A stretch of DNA of 64,000 nt from Eopsaltria australis (Eukaryota; Chordata; Aves; Passeriformes; Petroicidae), in contig JAVTVJ010000142.1 in NCBI GenBank assembly GCA_034509425.1, forward strand, positions 1-64,000. Direction: 5' to 3'. The position numbers were made by a program, and so were the translations under genes. This document shows, piece after piece, positions 1-15,525 of the stretch (within the stretch, counting starts at the first letter, position 1; each line of letters starts with the position of its first letter). The notes beneath the pieces were generated by a model that saw nothing but the letters and a program-made list of their open reading frames with translations, did not search any database and had not been told where the DNA came from.

Positions 1-1886
1 AAAATACCATCCTGTAAAGGCACTGTAAAACTCATCATTAGACCTGACACTGAATTTAAGGCTTAATCATAACATGAGAGCACAGCCGAAAGCAAGGGTA
101 TACTTCAAGAATCATAATATTACAATAAAGTACCTAGATGCACAGGTTCAAATAGAGGGAAATAGGTTAGAAGTAACCTTCCATAAGTAATAAAAATTAC
201 CTCAATATGGAAATGTTTTTAAAATATTTTATAAACCCAAATGTTAGATTAGAGTTCAAAATAGGTGTACAGATATAGACTTGTATGACTATCAGAGAGG
301 TAAAGTTTCAGTTTCAGCAGCAGTAGTTTTTGAGAGGAGAGGGAAGGAATCTTCTGGGGTTTAGAACATGTCCTATCAAGGTACTTATTTTAAAAAAATA
401 AAAATGTTTGATCAATTTTATTCAGTCATCATTGAAAAATTATCCTGTGGTGCAACACTGGCCACCCAACTTTCAGAGTCGTTGTTTGTACTAGTGGGAG
501 TGACAAAGCTGAACACGCACCATGCATTTGAAAGTGCAGTTTTCACTGCAGACAAAGTACCATCACCTGAAAAAGGGGCATAACAAAGTGCCCTACTTCA
601 TCTGTAATTCTGATTCCAGCTGATTCTACTTTTAAATCTAGAATCAGAGCCTATGTCCTTGTTTTGGTCCTTTATCTCATTGTACATTGTGGCAGGTACT
701 TAGAAATATGTCCAGCACTTTTCAAGCACTGCAAGTTTAGACTAGCAATATGCTCACAGAAAAACAAATGTAAAGGCCAGTAAAAGCAGTAAACCAGTAT
801 TAACTTGTTATGCCAAAATATCAATGTCATTAATTAAGAAGAAGTTGGGGACCAGAGAAAGTCTAAGGTGAACCTTACAGGTTTTTACTTAGCTTTAATG
901 TACTCAGCATTTATGTTGACTCCTGTAAAATCATCTATCTGGCTCTCACATTCCTAACCTTCATTTCCAAGTGAGAAGTGAGCTGGTAGACTGATTTGGC
1001 AAAAAAATTTTAGCATCTTAGTAGGAAGTAGAGGAATTAAAAACTATGCACTTGTAAGCAATAAGCCCATAAAAAGCAGATATTTAATGCTAGCAATTCC
1101 AGTATTTTGCAATACATGGGCTTTATTGTGCAACACTACTCTTCAGCAGAGTTACAAACAAATTGGAGTTTGGGAGACAAATAACAAACCTTTATTTTGT
1201 ATGTGAGAATGTATAGCAAAGTCAGAATTGTTTTACCAGTAAAACTGTAAGTCCAGGGTTCTGGCAGTGTCAGAGCAGACAACGTTATTTGTGCAAAAAC
1301 TCATATTTCACAAGGCAGTGTGGAGGTAAATAAGAGAGACCTTCCCTCTAGCATAACCAAATGCAGTTCATGTTCTATGTGTGGGCACTGGCAAAAGCTC
1401 AGGGTTTGTTTGCTTCTGCAAATAGTTGACTACAAAATAACTGCACAACATCTTATATAAATTCTAATTTTTCTTTTTGTATTTTGTTGTTAAATCATTA
1501 TTATTTAGAATCAACCCCCTGGTCATGTATGACACTGCAAAAAAAGCACTTTTGTAATTTCAAGTATGAATATATGAACATTTCAAATATGAAAACATCT
1601 TTTAGAAAAAAAATTAAAGCCCCCAAATTCAATAAAACCAGTCAGTAAATACAAATAACTAAGTAAATATAAGTTTGATCAGTAAATACAAAAAACTAAG
1701 ATTTTCTTCATTGAGCTGTTATGATTTATACTTTATCTTGTGAACAATTTTTTTTCTGATTATCCCTGTAATTCTGAGTTTTCCTTTATAATTAAATGTG
1801 TTGGGAGAGTAGTTTTGGAAATGAAAGTTCACTTTTACACACACTGATGACCAAAGCAAAACAGATTGCCTTATAATGCCCAAGTC

Positions 1887-1923
1887 CTTTTGGTTGTTTT
1901 GCTTTTGGTTGCTTTGCTTTTGG
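1887..1923. repeat. Short tandem repeat, 15-mer x 2.5
   Basis: The unit CTTTTGGTTGTTTTG at 1887-1901 is repeated with one change at 1902-1916 and then half-repeated to 1923. It is T/G-rich on this strand. No function is implied. Confidence 0.8.
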
Positions 1924-4900
1924 ATTTTTTTCTGATGTTGTTACATTGCTTTTAGGAAAGATAAGTGGGGTATATTCTGTGACTGGTCAAACGATTGTTC
2001 ACTTCAAACTAAAGACCATCTGATAATGTCAGTTGTGTTGTGCTGTGCTTTTATGCTGTGAAGTGTTTTCCAACAGAAAACAGAGTTTAACTAACTGTGT
2101 TTTAAATATTTAATTAAAGGAATAAAAAATACTGAATCTTAACAGCTTTTTGAATGTAATTCATAATCCAAAAGCTATTTTAATGTGTTGGCTCCAAACT
2201 AACAGTCTGACAATATTTTATTTTTATTATTGAATCCTAGATAAATGCAATGAAGAGAAATTATTTCAATAAAAAAATAAAACTCAGAGAAAATGGCTTA
2301 AAATATACAGACAAATTAAATATCTTTTGAATATCTATTTTACTGCTTGGTCCCAGGCAAACAATAGAACTATTAGCAAGAACACATTACTATGCTCGGC
2401 GATATTTCATATGGTATTTGACAATCCATAGGGGCTACTTCTCCTTCTCCATAAATAAGATATATAATTTAATGGGTCTCTTTTATCTTACACATCATAG
2501 CAAATCTACAAGAACATCACTTAACCTCCTCTAGCCATCTTTCACCTGCCATACTCTCACAGATATGAATAAACCAAAATTATAATACTTTAGATTTTTG
2601 TATTATGAATATGTATTTTCACATGTTAAACGTTGTCCCATCCACAGCAGATTTCAGACTGTCAAATACATTAAAACTACTGATTTGAGGAATATATGAG
2701 ACTTCCAAACATCTTGGGGATATGTAAAACATTATGAAACCAAGTGACTGTGAGCTATGACCCACATATTTCAGCTGTAAATTTCCAAAGTCAAATATGT
2801 GCTGGAAATGTTATGCTAATAGTTTCTTGTTCCTTCTCATGTAAGTGCCTCAGCAGATCAATGTGACAGGTGTCACATGCCATGTTTTGTGAGCCACAGC
2901 ATTGCCAATTGCAAGAAAATGACAACTGGGCAATTGATCACCTATTTCTTATTGATGACTATACAAAAACCCAACCACACCACATCCCTAATTCTTTCCA
3001 AACTTTCATATCAGTTAGTCTCAGGACTAATGTAAGCCCTTCCATCTTTCGTAGGAATTTGGAAAACATAAGGAAAGCTCCTTAGTGGATGCATTTTGGC
3101 ATATTTTACAAATGACATTTTTACAAATGGCATCCATGTCAAGTTATATTACTTGAGAACCTGGTTCTCATTTAAAAAAAATGCAGAATGCTTAGATAGA
3201 TTACAGCCATTTGCTTAGCAGATATTTTTTCTGACATTGTATGATTATTTGTGACTTTTTGAAAGAATCAATCCCCTTTGTTATACTAGGCAGGAAAATG
3301 ATGAATGCTTTAAAAATACGAACTCGTACAAAGCCATGAAGAGTGGGGGAAAATTGAATAGTTGTATTCTACTTTCAAGGCTATTGTAAAACAGGGCTTT
3401 ACTTGAAATCTTACCAAAAAGACTTTTCCTGTGATTTCTCTTCTGCACAACCTTCAGACACACACCTGAAGTTATGTATTGTTGCTGAGACAAGCCTCAA
3501 AAATCTAAATCTTGTGATTTTACTTACTTGGTAAAGTACTTATTTTATGATCTATTGCTATTCACTTTCAAAAAGGGCAGCATTTCATGTGTGATTTCTA
3601 TTGTGATAATGATGAGAAACACCAGCTAAAATGCTATGTGAATGCAGAACAAGGAAGCTGGTCTCAAGCAATAGACATCTGGACAAAATAATTTCTCTGC
3701 CCATTGCAGCTGTTCAGTATCATACAGATGCCAATTCTAAGACACTGAGAATTGTGATGATCACGTTTTGCAGGTGCTCAAAATGGACACAGCTGCTTTT
3801 AAAAGACATGGATGTTTTCAAATTATCTGTGTTTCCTAGTATGTTTTACAGCTCTCCAATCTCCCACATCTGTGCTATCCACTTAAATTGCAAACTATTT
3901 GGTGGTGTTTTGAAAAAGCATTGCATATTTGCCCAGCATGTGGGTTCTTGGATGGTCCCTCAGCACTTCTGTACTAACCAATCAAACTGAAATTTTGGCT
4001 TAATGGTGTTATAACAGAGAAACATTTGTCAAGATACAGTAGGTTCAATGAGTCTTATAACATCGGTGTGTCATAGGGACATCAAAAAGTCAGAAAATTC
4101 TCTTTCCATAGCAGAATCAGCTAAACCTGTTGCTTCTGAGACATGTGTGCCTAGTGTGCTCCTGAAAACTTTCATTCACAGAGAAGCTGCTATCTTTCCC
4201 AGTGATACGTTCTACTTTAAGATTATTTCTCATAATACCCAATTGGACTCTCCTTTGATGTGATTCAAGTGTTTTCCTGCAATGGACAACAGAGAGTAAA
4301 TTCTTCCTTTTTTCTTTTCTGTTTGGTCTGGTAGAACCATGTTTTCTAAAACTTGGATTGTTCTTTCCTCTAGGTTGTCCCTAGACTCACATGGTACCAA
4401 TTACTGGAAAAGGATTATGTTATGTGTCCAATGTATGCTTTCTATGGCATTCCCCTTTTTAGTAGTGCTATGCTGCTCATAACACTGGTTTATCATAACT
4501 ACAAACATTAAATTTATTCCTGCAAAACATTCCTATGACATAACTATTTATTCTCTACTCTTTATTTATGGGTTAGTATTCCAGCATAACTCCTCATGCT
4601 TCTGAAGACATTCACTTTATTATTTCTAAAAAGAACACCTCTTTGTCAAGAACATTTGATTTATAATCCTGTTTTGCTGTTTACTCCTGATTACTTAAGC
4701 AGCACACTCTTTCCATCAGACAAACCATTAGCCTGAGTCTCAGCATTATCTCAGAGCTCAGGTCTCATCTCTGTTTTTCTTGGAAAGACATGCAATTTAA
4801 CTTGTATTTCTTTGTAATATTAGACACAAGGTACATGATACTGATTAGGTAAGCCAGGGGGTTTGTGTTTTGATGAAGATATAAGCAGGATAAAGTAGAA

Positions 4901-7900
4901 TTAATCAAGTTCATGGAATTAAGTCCATAAAACCAGTTCTAGTCTTTGACTCTAGAGATTTTTAGGGCACAAATTGCTGTAATCCATAAATAAATACTGT
5001 AGTATATGTGGCCTGCCATTGTACTTCCAAATTACTTTCATGCCTGCTTGGGTCCTGTACCAGTGACAAGTATAAAGAGAGGGTCAGACAAACTTTTAGT
5101 GTGACCCAGTTTTACAATTTTAACTAGGATTCTCTAGCCAAATCAAACCCTACTGATCTAAATGTGATATAAATCAAACTTGTGGGCCCTAGTGAAAATG
5201 AAGACTGTACATGAAGCAGAATCAGAAAATGTCTCAGAGAGAGGATAAGACTTAAGACTATGTAAACTACTCCTTAAAATATTGAAATAACAATGTTAAT
5301 GACACTGATGATACAGTTAATAATATATCCAAATCAGTAGCAATAAAACCCCATGCACTATACAAACAGGTGAAAAAGTATGTTCAGAAGTATTTTTTTC
5401 ACTGAGATGAGAACTTGAACTATGGAAAGCATTTATGCTATTATAAAATAGAAAGCTGTTTTCTGTTAACATTACTTTTATTGCTTCTCTCATTCCTGCA
5501 GAAAAGTACAAAACTGATTACAAACTGTACAGTTCTAATCTTGACTTTACTGTGTTCTCTTTAAGTTATTTATCTTCAGTAATATCCCAGGTCTAGCTTT
5601 TAATATTTTACTGCAGAGTTCTGAGAAAAAAATGGTGACATTTAATTCACTTGATGGAACAGAGCAGCCCAACAAACACAAGAATTGACAGAACTCCCAA
5701 GTAAGCTACTGTGTCACATTGCAAGTCTAAAGAGAGAAACCTATGCTCAAATTAAGTTCCTCTTAGCACTAATCCTATGATGACTACATCCTAGTCAGTG
5801 GCATCAAGCAATGGTGACTTCTCAGATGCACACAATTAGGTTCATCCTACACTTTAACAAAAACTATTTTAAGAAATCAAAGATTTTGTGAATATCATAT
5901 GGCATGATTTATAATAATTATAAAAATATTTAAGAGATCCTGGAAAAAATTTTAACGTCAAAGCAAAGGAAAACACCACTGAATTCCAAAATGTTTGCTG
6001 TGGTCTAAGAACCAAAACCAAACTCTGGAAAGCTGCTGTGATTATTGCATACCCATTTTTTTGGAAACTTAATAGGAGAGATATTGACAGGATTTAAATT
6101 TTGTAGTGGAAGCGCAGGATCCTGAAACTGTTATGCATTGAGGAAACTTCCAGTGAGTGGCTTCCAGCAAAATCAAAGACAACCTCTCAGGCCCAGTGTC
6201 ATTAGAAGACTGACACAAGAGACTGGTCCTGGCAGAGCACTGCTCTTGCTTGAGCAGTCCCACGCTGAGACTGAAAAACAAACAACCTTGTCAACAAACA
6301 AAGTCATAGTGGCAGATTTACCCATGAGCTGGGTGTGCTCTGAGTCATGCTGTGGAAGGAGATATGCTGTTGCACAAAAGTTGCTCTCTGTTTGTGGAGA
6401 ATGCTTCTCCTTTCAATGTGGTTATATTTTAATGTATTCAGTCCTGACTTGCGACCTTCCTCTTTCCACAGGATTTGATGGCAATTCCTAATTTTCTTGG
6501 CCTTTGACAGATTCACTGCAGGTGAAATCCCTTGTGGCCAAAAGGTCTCCTTCCCAACTTCTTGACTCCTTGTTCTCCCATCAGGGTGATTTATAGAAAA
6601 AGCAGAATGTACTGCTTGTATTGTCTTGCTGCCTGCAGTGGGGTTATTGAACAATATGCTCAAGTACTTCATAGTCACTGTTCTCACAAGCAAACAACCT
6701 AAAATCTCAGAGTATTATGAAGCCTTAGGAAAGATAATATCCATGATAGAACAGACACTGCAGACTCACAAGTCTTTTAAGTACTTTTACTTCAAAACTT
6801 ATTCATATGGAAGAGCAACACACATTTTGTTGGCTTTCTTTTATTCTAACACAGAAGACAACTATGATAGTTTGCCTAGTTTATGATAGTTTAACCAAGA
6901 TTTTCCATTTGATGCAGGAGCTTAAAAATAAGCTTGAATTTATGGCATTTTTCTCTAAGTTCCAAGGCCAGCCTTGAGGTGGTTTCAGTCTGATTTTTCT
7001 GCCCCAGATGATTAAGAGTTTTCTACATGTATTGAAAAAAAAATATACACTTCATAAAATAGCCAGCTGAAACAAAAACATGAATAAATCATTCATTAAA
7101 GCTTAAAGGCTATACAGATATATAATCAACAGGCACTGAAATATATTCACTGAGGAACAATAAACTGTAATAGGAAAAGATTTGTAAAATATTTAATGGG
7201 CATAATGAGCCATAGACTATCACTTCTCTAAGTGTAGCACATCTATATGACTTTCCAGGACATCATCAGTATGAGTAGGAAGATGAATGGATAGTTGGAA
7301 AGCCATGATGCTACTTTGAATTGGAGAATAGGATGATGTTCACTCAGAGAGAAGTCATGTCTCTGATAGCATGCTCAGGGAAAAAATGCTCAGATGAATA
7401 AAAGAATACTGGACAGAAAAGTATAAATCTGTACTTACAGTCCACTACAGTTACCTTTGAATCTGTATTATTAAAAAAATCCAGAAAAACAAGTGAAATG
7501 TAGACACAAAACTATCAATAAAATTTTCAGTTCCTGTGTCAAACTACGAGTAGGATTTCATCAAACTCCCCACTTCCATATTAAAAAATAAATTTATCTG
7601 CCTTATGGTCTGGAAATAAAAGATAAGAGCTTGCAAACAGCCTGAAAAAAGTCACTAACAGTGATTTGTGTTGCTCCAAACATTTCAGTTACTTTTTTGG
7701 TTTAAAAAAGGCCACTGGAAAAACACTTTGGAAAAGCACTTTGTATATGACACAAGGAGAAACCCACAGTGTCAGTCTTCAGGTCTGTTCTCCTTTTCTG
7801 TGCCTCCTGCTCTATACATATGACAAAGGACTTTGCTTTTCTCCTCTGATGTGCCAGGGTGGAACAGGGAGCAGGGACTACACATATGCCACCCATCACA

Positions 7901-10461
7901 TCCTTCACAAGGGCAGAGGTAAGCTAGCACTGAACTGAAAATAAGGCTGGGGACAAATATTACCATGGGGTTGACATAGGCACAATCACAAGGAATTAAC
8001 TGCAGAAAGAACTCCCATTTTTACTTTGTTATACTTTATTATAGAATATAAAGAGATGTGCCATGAATCATATTGCAGTAGTTAAATATGAGTTTTTCTG
8101 TCTCTGTGCTTAGCAAACCATGTTTTACTGCATTCTAGGTTTTTATAAAATGCCTGTTGACCTGCAGTTGGCCATCGAGGTCCATGTGACAAGTCGTAAC
8201 CTAAAAGTCAAAAGGGAAATATACATGCAACAAAAAATATCAACACAACATATACACCTGAAACCATTTCAAAAAGCAAAAATACACTTATTTGTGCAAA
8301 TAAATGGAAATGTACTCATATGAACAGACATACTGTCTTTAATTGCTCATTCTTTGTGGGAAAAACTATGCCATAACTGTAAGTATATAATTTTATACAC
8401 GTAGTACATCATACAGAGAAATTTATGAAATGTTGTCTGCTCTTTGAAACACTGGGATATCTGGGCTGGGATGTCTACTCAGTCTGGTTTTCTCCTTTCA
8501 CACCTTCTGTTCTTTATTTTTATTTGCTCCCCTGTATGCATCTGTAAAGGGATACCATTTACTAGATGATTCATTAAAACTCACAGAATGGTTTATACTG
8601 CATTTTAAACTAATTTCCTAATGTAATATCCACATCCCACAATTTCATTTTATCTTCAGTGGGAAAGATATGAGAATATATAAAATTCCCCATGATTTTG
8701 TTTTACTGGAGGCCTGGAATTGCAGCGTGTATGAGACTTGCACATGCTGCACCAAGGTACAATAACTGAAAGAGCAATACCCATCTTGAACATTGCCACA
8801 TTGACTTACAGAATTGTGCCCTTGAGAAAAAGACTGTGAGAAAAATGGAGAGCCATGGAGTGACAAAAATGAAATAGAACTGTCATCTGGCAGTTCTTCA
8901 TAGTCCATCACGTAAACTATTACAGATATAAGAAGAGCCACAGACTGCTTGGGCAAAGGTTGTTAAACCACTACTGCAAGGTCAGGTCACTGCACATTGT
9001 TAAGACTGTTAGTAAAAGATAAACCAGTTTTCACTATGAAACTTGACATTGCCAGTTTTCAACCTCACCTATAATACCATATGCTTGCAGCTAGGGACAC
9101 AGCTGGATAAACTAATAATACAAGAGTTAACAAGTACAGTTCTCATTGATGTTAAGAGCATTTAATATTGAAGAATCATAGGTTTCTTATCAAATAATGT
9201 GAATGGGATTTTCATGTTGCTTTACTCACATTTTTATTCCATTAATATATTCTGTGGTAATTCTGTGACTATCTTTAAAAAAAGAGTCTCTTTCACAGTG
9301 AGATTATTTCTTTGGAAGGCATAAACTAAAAGGACAGCTCAAAATGTAATTCACCCCAAATTACCAAAGTTTAGGTCCAGATCATAAGATTATCTTGAAA
9401 AATTAGTAACTCTTAAAATTTAGCATATTTGAGTTCCTTTATTTGCCATCTTTTTTTTCAAATATTTTGGGTAGCCTTGATAATAATTCTCACTCTTCTG
9501 TGCAAGGATAGGGATTGGAAGCTTATTTAAACAAAGATGAAAGTTGTTTTTCTCCTGTACTCCCCTGTCTCAAAGAGCTAGTCATTTCAGTTACTATGAG
9601 CCAATATGAGACACATGATTAAATCATGAGAGATGGCAACACAGACAATGTGCAGATGCCTCTGATCTCAGTGAAGAAGGAGATATGCTGGTCAGCCTTT
9701 TCCTGACACAAGTAAAATTCAACAAATACAAAACAGAGATGCAGAAACTCTTGCCTTTAAGCCATACATGAATCAAAATTGCCAAATGCAGACAGGACCT
9801 TAATTTTCAGAAATCCAGTGTTCTTCTAGTTACAAATGAAGCTATTCATTATCAGCAACTCTAAAAATTCAATCGCTTAGAATTTTACTGAGGCATTGAT
9901 GGATGTTAATGTAAAGCAAAGTACTTGGTCTATTGCCATAACAGAAAATGAAGTGCTGAAAACCATTCCTGGTTACTAAATACCTTAGCATTCTCAAAAT
10001 ATTGGTTAATTTAACCACTGTCCTGACTAAACATAAATGTGCTTGTGGTTGCTTACCAGCTATTCCTGGCTAGTGCTTTGATACTTAGGCATAGTTTAAG
10101 AAACCAAAGAAGGATTATGGAGGATTCTGCTAATTTTTTATCATTAAATAGAATAGGAATAAAGTATACTGCTAATCTGACTACAGAAATTGGTATATGC
10201 CTGTGTACTGCATCCCCAGAGTGCAAGCATGAGACAAACAGACATGAACAGAGGTACACAGCTGAGGCTGCTTATGTGCATACAGTGAGTCTCTTCTTTC
10301 CAGTTCATTTGGGGTTTTCTTTGTTGCTTTTGGGTTTGGGTTTTTTTTATCCAAGAGAATATAATAAAATCATTGACCAAGAATTCTGCCATACGTAGTC
10401 TATAATGGCTATCAGCAAAAAAATATTGTCTAACCAAAGCAAGAAGCGAGGGGTGCAAATA

Positions 10462-10482
10462 TCTGATCAGTCTGATCAGTCT
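10462..10482. repeat. Tandem 9-mer TCTGATCAG
   Basis: Two full copies and the start of a third of TCTGATCAG are directly visible. Each contains the 8-bp palindrome CTGATCAG. Too short to classify further. Confidence 0.8.
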
Positions 10483-12670
10483 CTAGTGCTCCAATGCCAG
10501 TGTGCTAACTATTATGTGATTAGTATTTAGCACACATAACCAAAACATAAATATCCCTGGATTAATGTCTGTAAGGGAGGCTTCCTACTGCTTAGCAAAT
10601 GCTCTTGTTACTATCCTATCTTTGAGTCTTCACCTTATTCATAGTGAGCAGGCAACTCCACTATAGTCTGAATTAAATCAGATAAGTGGTTTGGCTGGAT
10701 TATAACTGTTGCCTTCTACAGAGTACATGAACCTTAATAAGGCTGCTAACCATCAAAACTCTTTTACCTCACCTGTTGGAGGATAAATTCTCAGAAGCTG
10801 GTACAGTTGGGGGTATATTTTTCCCTTCCCCAAACACTTTAATTTTGTGTGTTGAGATGGTCTTTTTTTTTAAATTACACTAGTGCAATTGTTCAGATCT
10901 ACTTGAAGTTTCAAGTAAAATCATATCCTGAATATTATAGCACAATGAAGCACGCATTTAAGTTGCCCTAAGAGCTTGGTTTTCATACTGTGAACTTTCA
11001 CAAATAGTTAATATAAAGTGTTTAACACGAGGACATTGTAAATATTGACAGATTGAGTCTCCATTTCCTTACTTTCCTTCCTTTTTGCACCAGAATGGTA
11101 TCATGATGAAAAGCAGAGAAGTCAACTCAGCCTCTGAGAAGGCAATCTCCTCTTGACACTTGACAACTCAGAGCTCCTCTGCTTCTACAGTGGGCACTAG
11201 CACTGGCAGTTTGATATTCACTGTATTACATTGAACAGAGAAGTTTTTGAAAGAGATGTGCATAATGTAAAATGTATAAGCATTCCAGAGCACAGAGTAT
11301 GGAATACATGTGAGCACTCTCAAAGAGAGAAGCTAAAAGTCCTGTGGTAGATCACCTTTTTGCTTTCTCTATTTCCAAGGCCCACTAACTATTGAGTTAT
11401 TCCAGACAACAGATCAGATTCATTAGCAATGGGATGTCTTCAATTTGCACTAATCCATAAACTTGCAGTGCAACCAGCTATGAATGATAAATGAAAGGGT
11501 GGGTAAAATATTTTTGTAACATTCCACTTAAAATTCTATTAAGCATTTAAGCAAACTCAATATTACCACAATTAGAATTATGTAAATTTTCTTTAGTGAG
11601 GACTTTAAGTCTCAGGAACAAAACCGTTTGACAATGGTATTAAAAGAAAATACCATTTCCTCCTTTTCTAGCTGATGATCAATGTCTATGTCATACTATT
11701 AAAAAAAAAAACATGGAAAAGAACTGAAAAAGTTACTGAACTGAGCATTCCAAGCAGATGGAATCTGTCTTTCCATCAGGTCTGAGAAAGGCATACTCAC
11801 AGAGTATGGCAATTTCAGAAGCACCAGGGTCCTGAACTTTTCCTGTTGGCCAGCTCCAAGAGATGACACACAGAGGACTTTGGGTGGCACCAGTTCTACT
11901 CTGAGGGTCCTAAATTTTCTAGCACATTACAGAATAATTTACCACAAAACCTTATTTTGTAATCTGCAGATTCTCTACAGTTAAGAATGGCAATATTTTC
12001 ATTACATTTAAAATGAAAATTACATTTACTCTGGCTTATGTTTGGAATGTTTCTATTGGTGGCTCTTCTATATTTAGAATTCCTTGCATCAACTCACCAG
12101 GCAAAACATGGGTTAGGGGGAAAGGTGCGAGATAAAGTTTGCACATGATGCTTATTCTGGGTATGTGGACAACTACATGCTAATTTCTGCCAGGAGTCAC
12201 CCACTCATAATAATGGAGACAGTCCCTGGATGTCACATGGTCAGTCTTTTATTCAAAGACTTAATTTGATTTTTAAACTTTTTGATTTATTTTACTTTAT
12301 TGCTTCTAGTTTGATACAAATTTTATTTTTAAGAGTATTTTGATAGTTTCCTTCTATTTTAAATAAAAAATCATGAGGCAAATCACTAAGCCTCCAAGAA
12401 AAACTAGGATAAAAAAATTTATATTTATAGGCCGTTTCTTTTAACAATTAAAGGTACATTTTTAAATAAACTGTACTACTGGTTTGAAACTTTATGACAT
12501 AAATTCTCAGTAGCTCTTTGATTTATTTGCCTTCATCTAGCTGGGGTAAATATGGGCCTTGCACTTACACTGTTCTTTTTACTTCCTTGAACCTTGCATT
12601 TTGGTCTTTTGTAATTTAGTATAATGTTATGCTGCTTCTCTATGCTGCTTATAGGTGGAATAATTTCATC

Positions 12671-12690
12671 TTTTCTTTTCTTTTCTTTTC
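12671..12690. repeat. (TTTTC)4 microsatellite
   Basis: Four perfect TTTTC units are seen on the + strand, set in a wider pyrimidine-rich stretch. It is a simple repeat with no gene association visible. Confidence 0.9.
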
Positions 12691-15525
12691 CCTCTTACTT
12701 ACACAAATAGCTTTGGCTCTGTCACATAAAAACAACCACTGTGGCTTTGCATCCTTTTATAGTTCCCATAGCTTCATCACCTGCATAATTTCTGCCTCTC
12801 TCTTGGCCTTTGCATACCTATTTGTCCGTGATTGAGTATTTCAATAGGGGATGAGTTCTTTGGATTACTTAAAGAAGAGATTTTATCTGATCTTTTAAGG
12901 GTTTTATCAACACTCATTTCTAATGGCCTTGCTCAATTTCCTTGTATCAGGTAATGTAAAGTGCAAATCCTTCAAACCTTCTTTATTCAATAGAGTAACC
13001 ATTCCACTCATTAGGAATCACAGTCCTTCTCAGCCATAATGTGTTCCATCTACTACTCAGCCCCCACACCAGCCCAAAAAAGGATTCATCCATGAAGAGA
13101 GAAAGATGCCAGAGCTGGATGCTTAAGTTTAGCTGCTCAAGGGTTGCTATTCTCCCCATTTACACTGTGGGAATGAAGCTGGCTGCCAGTGGCCCCTTCA
13201 GGCAACATAAAGCCCAAGCTTTCCTGGAGAAACTCCAGTCCACCCTCTTGCTATTATCCAGGTTATCTGGCTCAGGGCATCAAGTGTTTAAATTTGGCTT
13301 TGTCATTGTATTCTTCTAAGACTAGCCAGAGGATACGCTGATAGTATCTTAAGGAAAGCACTTACCCAGGCCAAAGACTAACCTTAATCTTCTTGGATCT
13401 TTCTGAGGGACAAGCAAAGAGTTTAGGAGCCAACAAGTTTCTTTCCTCTGGCTAAAAGCATAAAAGAAGTTTCCAAGATGTAATCACTTCTTGTCAGATA
13501 CTCAATGTCTGTGTCTGAGTTTTGCAGAGCAGCATTGATTGTGCAAATACTCACGAGTGGTTTGTTTCCATATACATAAATGGGAAGAGGCCAATTAAGA
13601 TCTTCCCACATTTGTGTTTCAGTTTAAAATAATATAATTTATCCAAACAAGTTTTCACACCGACAAAGTAAAAAGCTAAGTTATTTATTTAAGGGATGGT
13701 AAGGATGAAGAAAAAAAAATGTTTACCTTTGAAGTAATTTTGCTCCTTTAGTAACATGTATAGTATGACCACATCTTTTGGCACAATCAGATACTGCACA
13801 GTTAACTACATTATCTCGTTAGGACAGTTATATTCTCTCATATGACAATGACTTGCAGTATGTAGTCACTGCCTTCTGGGGAAAGGAAAAAAACCCAGCA
13901 ATTACTGTGCAGTACTCGAATCTGCCTGCCAACAGCAGAACAGTGATTTGTGAGACACATCAAGAGCTTCTGGCAAGATCAATCTAGTGAGATCCCTCTG
14001 ATAGAGGAATAATGAGTTGACAAAGACCAATGTTCAGTTGGGCCCAAGTCCAATAAGATTACTGTACAGCATCATCAATATTGTCTGTGTTTGGAACTGA
14101 CACAATCAGAATGGAATCAATTGTATTTTCCACAGCACTGTCACACATGATTTTTTACTTTGGCTCACAACACTGTAGAGAAGCTTGCAGATGTTGGCAG
14201 ATTTTTGCTAACTTATGGGATGTCATTATTAAGTAGGAACTGTGCACTACAGTAATTTGTGGTTCTGTGTGTTCCATCATATGGTCTCTGTGTTTAGGAG
14301 GGAGGAGAAGGAAAAGATGCAGTAGCCGGAGGGATTTGTCTGTTATCATCCTCATTTTACTGTGATTGTTGAAAATACCATGTGATCCTAAAGGTGCAGA
14401 TTGTTTTTCAGAGAAGGACTAATTTGGGCTGTTTAGCAAAGAGATTTTGCTCAAGCATGAGCAAATGTCTCTATTAAAAAAAAAAAAACCAAAAGTGAAA
14501 ATGTTTTGTTTATCTGATAAAAGATTTAGGATAGAGATGACCCCATTTGTGAATAATAGATCCTATCCCAGGCCATGTAATCTATATTTAAAAGAATATT
14601 ATTTGCAAACAATTTTCTTTGGTCTTGCGACTACTACAGTTAAACATTCTGTCACAGAAAGCTGTCATCTGTACTTGCTGAGTAATCTACTTACATGTCT
14701 AGGCATTTCTGCATATAATATAGCTTAGCATACTCCACAACAAGTAATAATACAGTAGCTTGTGAATTAGTTTAAGTTAGACTTTTAGTTATGAACCTAA
14801 GAGATGAATCTTATTAGTTATTTGCCATATACCAAATTTCAATGTAGTATTTTTGGCAAACAAAGAGACAACTGAAAGGTCAAGTTTCCTCTTCAAATAT
14901 GTAGGTTTCTTTGGATGCTAAACTCTTTCTTTTTTTACCTCTTGGTTCATATCATTATTTCATTATTTGTTTCTGTGCAGTGTGTATGCTTCTTTTTAAG
15001 AATGAAAAGTAAATTTGAAAACCCTGAAGACAGAAGTTATATTTTGATTTGTAAAATACAATAATGCAGACATCACAAGAATAATTTCCATATAAGTCTG
15101 CACAGTAGAATTTATTGATGTTCACATAAAGTTATTTTGATACACTTCAATGTTTGTCTAATAAGAAATACTGCTTCAGACAGAAGACTGGATTAGTGTT
15201 AATGAATATGGTATTTGATTTCACTGTAATCAAGAGTTTGGTTTTGAAGACCAAAGATTGATGGCTTTGTATTACACTTACTAGAAGCTAAAGGACAGCA
15301 AACTATTTCAGAGATCTCATTCAAGAGCAATCAAATAATAGTAAGCTTTAACCATCATCAATTTGCTCAGAACTTGACTCAGTATACTGAAAATGAACTT
15401 TGGGGCACCAATTGTGCCAAAAAATTTCCCTTGAATCTGTCTGGTTTGATAGTATTACTTATCATACCAGACACAATTTTTTTAGTGGCATTGCTTCTGT
15501 GGGTTATACTGCTTTTTATGAATAT

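Noticed and set aside
3631..3990. 119-codon + strand open frame
   Set aside because: No domain, no splice or promoter context, and a Cys/His/Ser-rich composition typical of chance translation of AT-rich DNA.
6138..6693. Overlapping open frames on both strands (117 codons +, 129 codons -)
   Set aside because: Opposite-strand overlap with no recognisable domain; best explained by a locally stop-poor patch.
10039..10458. 119-codon + frame with overlapping minus-strand frames
   Set aside because: The hydrophobic ending comes from a T/G-rich run at about 10310-10350; no family resemblance.
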